Assembly (NCBI GenBank): GCA_937893205.1 | Contig: CALBJU010000058.1 | Span: forward strand, 1-5,566 | Source: an uncultured Bacteroidota bacterium | Lineage (GTDB): Bacteria > Bacteroidota > Rhodothermia > Rhodothermales > UBA10348 | Reading direction: 5' to 3' | Length of the DNA stretch: 5,566 nt | Shown here: positions 5,480 to 5,566 of the stretch, piece after piece | Layout of the letters: each line of letters opens with the position of its first letter | Numbering within the stretch: the stretch's first letter is position 1 | The notes under the pieces: model-generated | Seen by the model: the letters and a program-made list of their open reading frames with translations, nothing else | What the model was told of the DNA's origin: nothing | The model's database searches: none | Position numbers and translations under genes: made by a program

Positions 5480-5566
5480 ATGTCAATATCTGCTGCAGAT
5501 GTTAAAAAATTGCGCGACGTAACCGGCGTCGGCATGATGGATTGTAAAAGAGCGCTCGTCGAAGCC
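5480..5566 (+). CDS. tsf: Elongation factor Ts, N-terminal part (cut by the window edge)
   Basis: Twenty-nine codons are present, starting MSISAADVKKLRDVTGVG and running off the right edge at MMDCKRALVEA. This is the UBA-like N-terminal domain of EF-Ts, which contacts EF-Tu and promotes release of GDP. The EF-Ts signature LRxxTGxGMMDCKxAL is complete (residues 11-26 or so). EF-Ts acts in the cytoplasm as the exchange factor for EF-Tu. The gene lies 83 nt after rpsB; the gap is AT-rich around 5417-5430 but shows no clear promoter, terminator or Shine-Dalgarno sequence, so read-through from the ribosomal operon is the simplest view. Confidence 0.96.
   Translation, partial: MSISAADVKKLRDVTGVGMMDCKRALVEA

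Noticed and set aside
1..5566. Defence system, CRISPR array, insertion sequence or tRNA genes
   Set aside because: I looked on both strands for spaced direct repeats, transposase motifs, terminal inverted repeats and cloverleaf arms with a TTCGA-type loop and found none.

Overview
The window looks like chromosome from a Bacteroidota/Rhodothermota-type bacterium (FCB group). Three things point there. A gene ends at the left edge in a type IX secretion (T9SS) C-terminal sorting tail. The ribosomal cluster runs rplM-rpsI-rpsB-tsf, with an L13 N-terminus (MDVNSFKTMSA) and an S2 core (MERNGIHIINLNHTQ) of the style I know from that group. The four translation genes also lack a clear Shine-Dalgarno sequence. 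This is family recognition from memory, not a database result, and Balneolota or other T9SS-bearing FCB lineages remain possible.

Layout. 1-93 (+): last 30 codons of a T9SS-exported protein. 94-225: short gap with a Bacteroidota-like promoter candidate. 226-588 (+): small, AT-rich, unrecognised gene for a zinc-ribbon plus single-helix membrane protein, whose last 13 codons lie in a very strong inverted repeat (540-600) that probably terminates transcription from both sides. 613-2352 (-): 579-residue lipoprotein built of beta-sandwich-like segments. 2408-3091 (-): small outer-membrane beta-barrel, read first from a TTGCAC-17-TATAAT promoter at 3124-3152; its natural start appears to be ATA. 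3153-3443: gap between divergent transcription units, with no convincing gene. 3444-3569: promoter and leader of the ribosomal operon. 3570-5566 (+): rplM, rpsI, rpsB and the first 29 codons of tsf.

How the genes relate. The right half is core translation machinery: uL13 of the 50S subunit, uS9 and uS2 of the 30S subunit, and EF-Ts, which recycles EF-Tu. They are probably co-transcribed, with a roughly 90-nt leader before rplM and a 145-nt structured gap before rpsB as candidate control regions. The left half is cell-envelope material: a T9SS cargo end, a small membrane protein, and a barrel/lipoprotein pair 55 nt apart on the minus strand that probably form one transcript.

I see no mobile element, CRISPR array, tRNA or rRNA. 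I do not see a clear new multi-gene system. The points most worth a second look are the ATA start with a possible 6-codon upstream cistron, the hairpin that overlaps the small gene's 3' end, the uncharacterised barrel/lipoprotein pair, and the two ribosomal-protein leader candidates.
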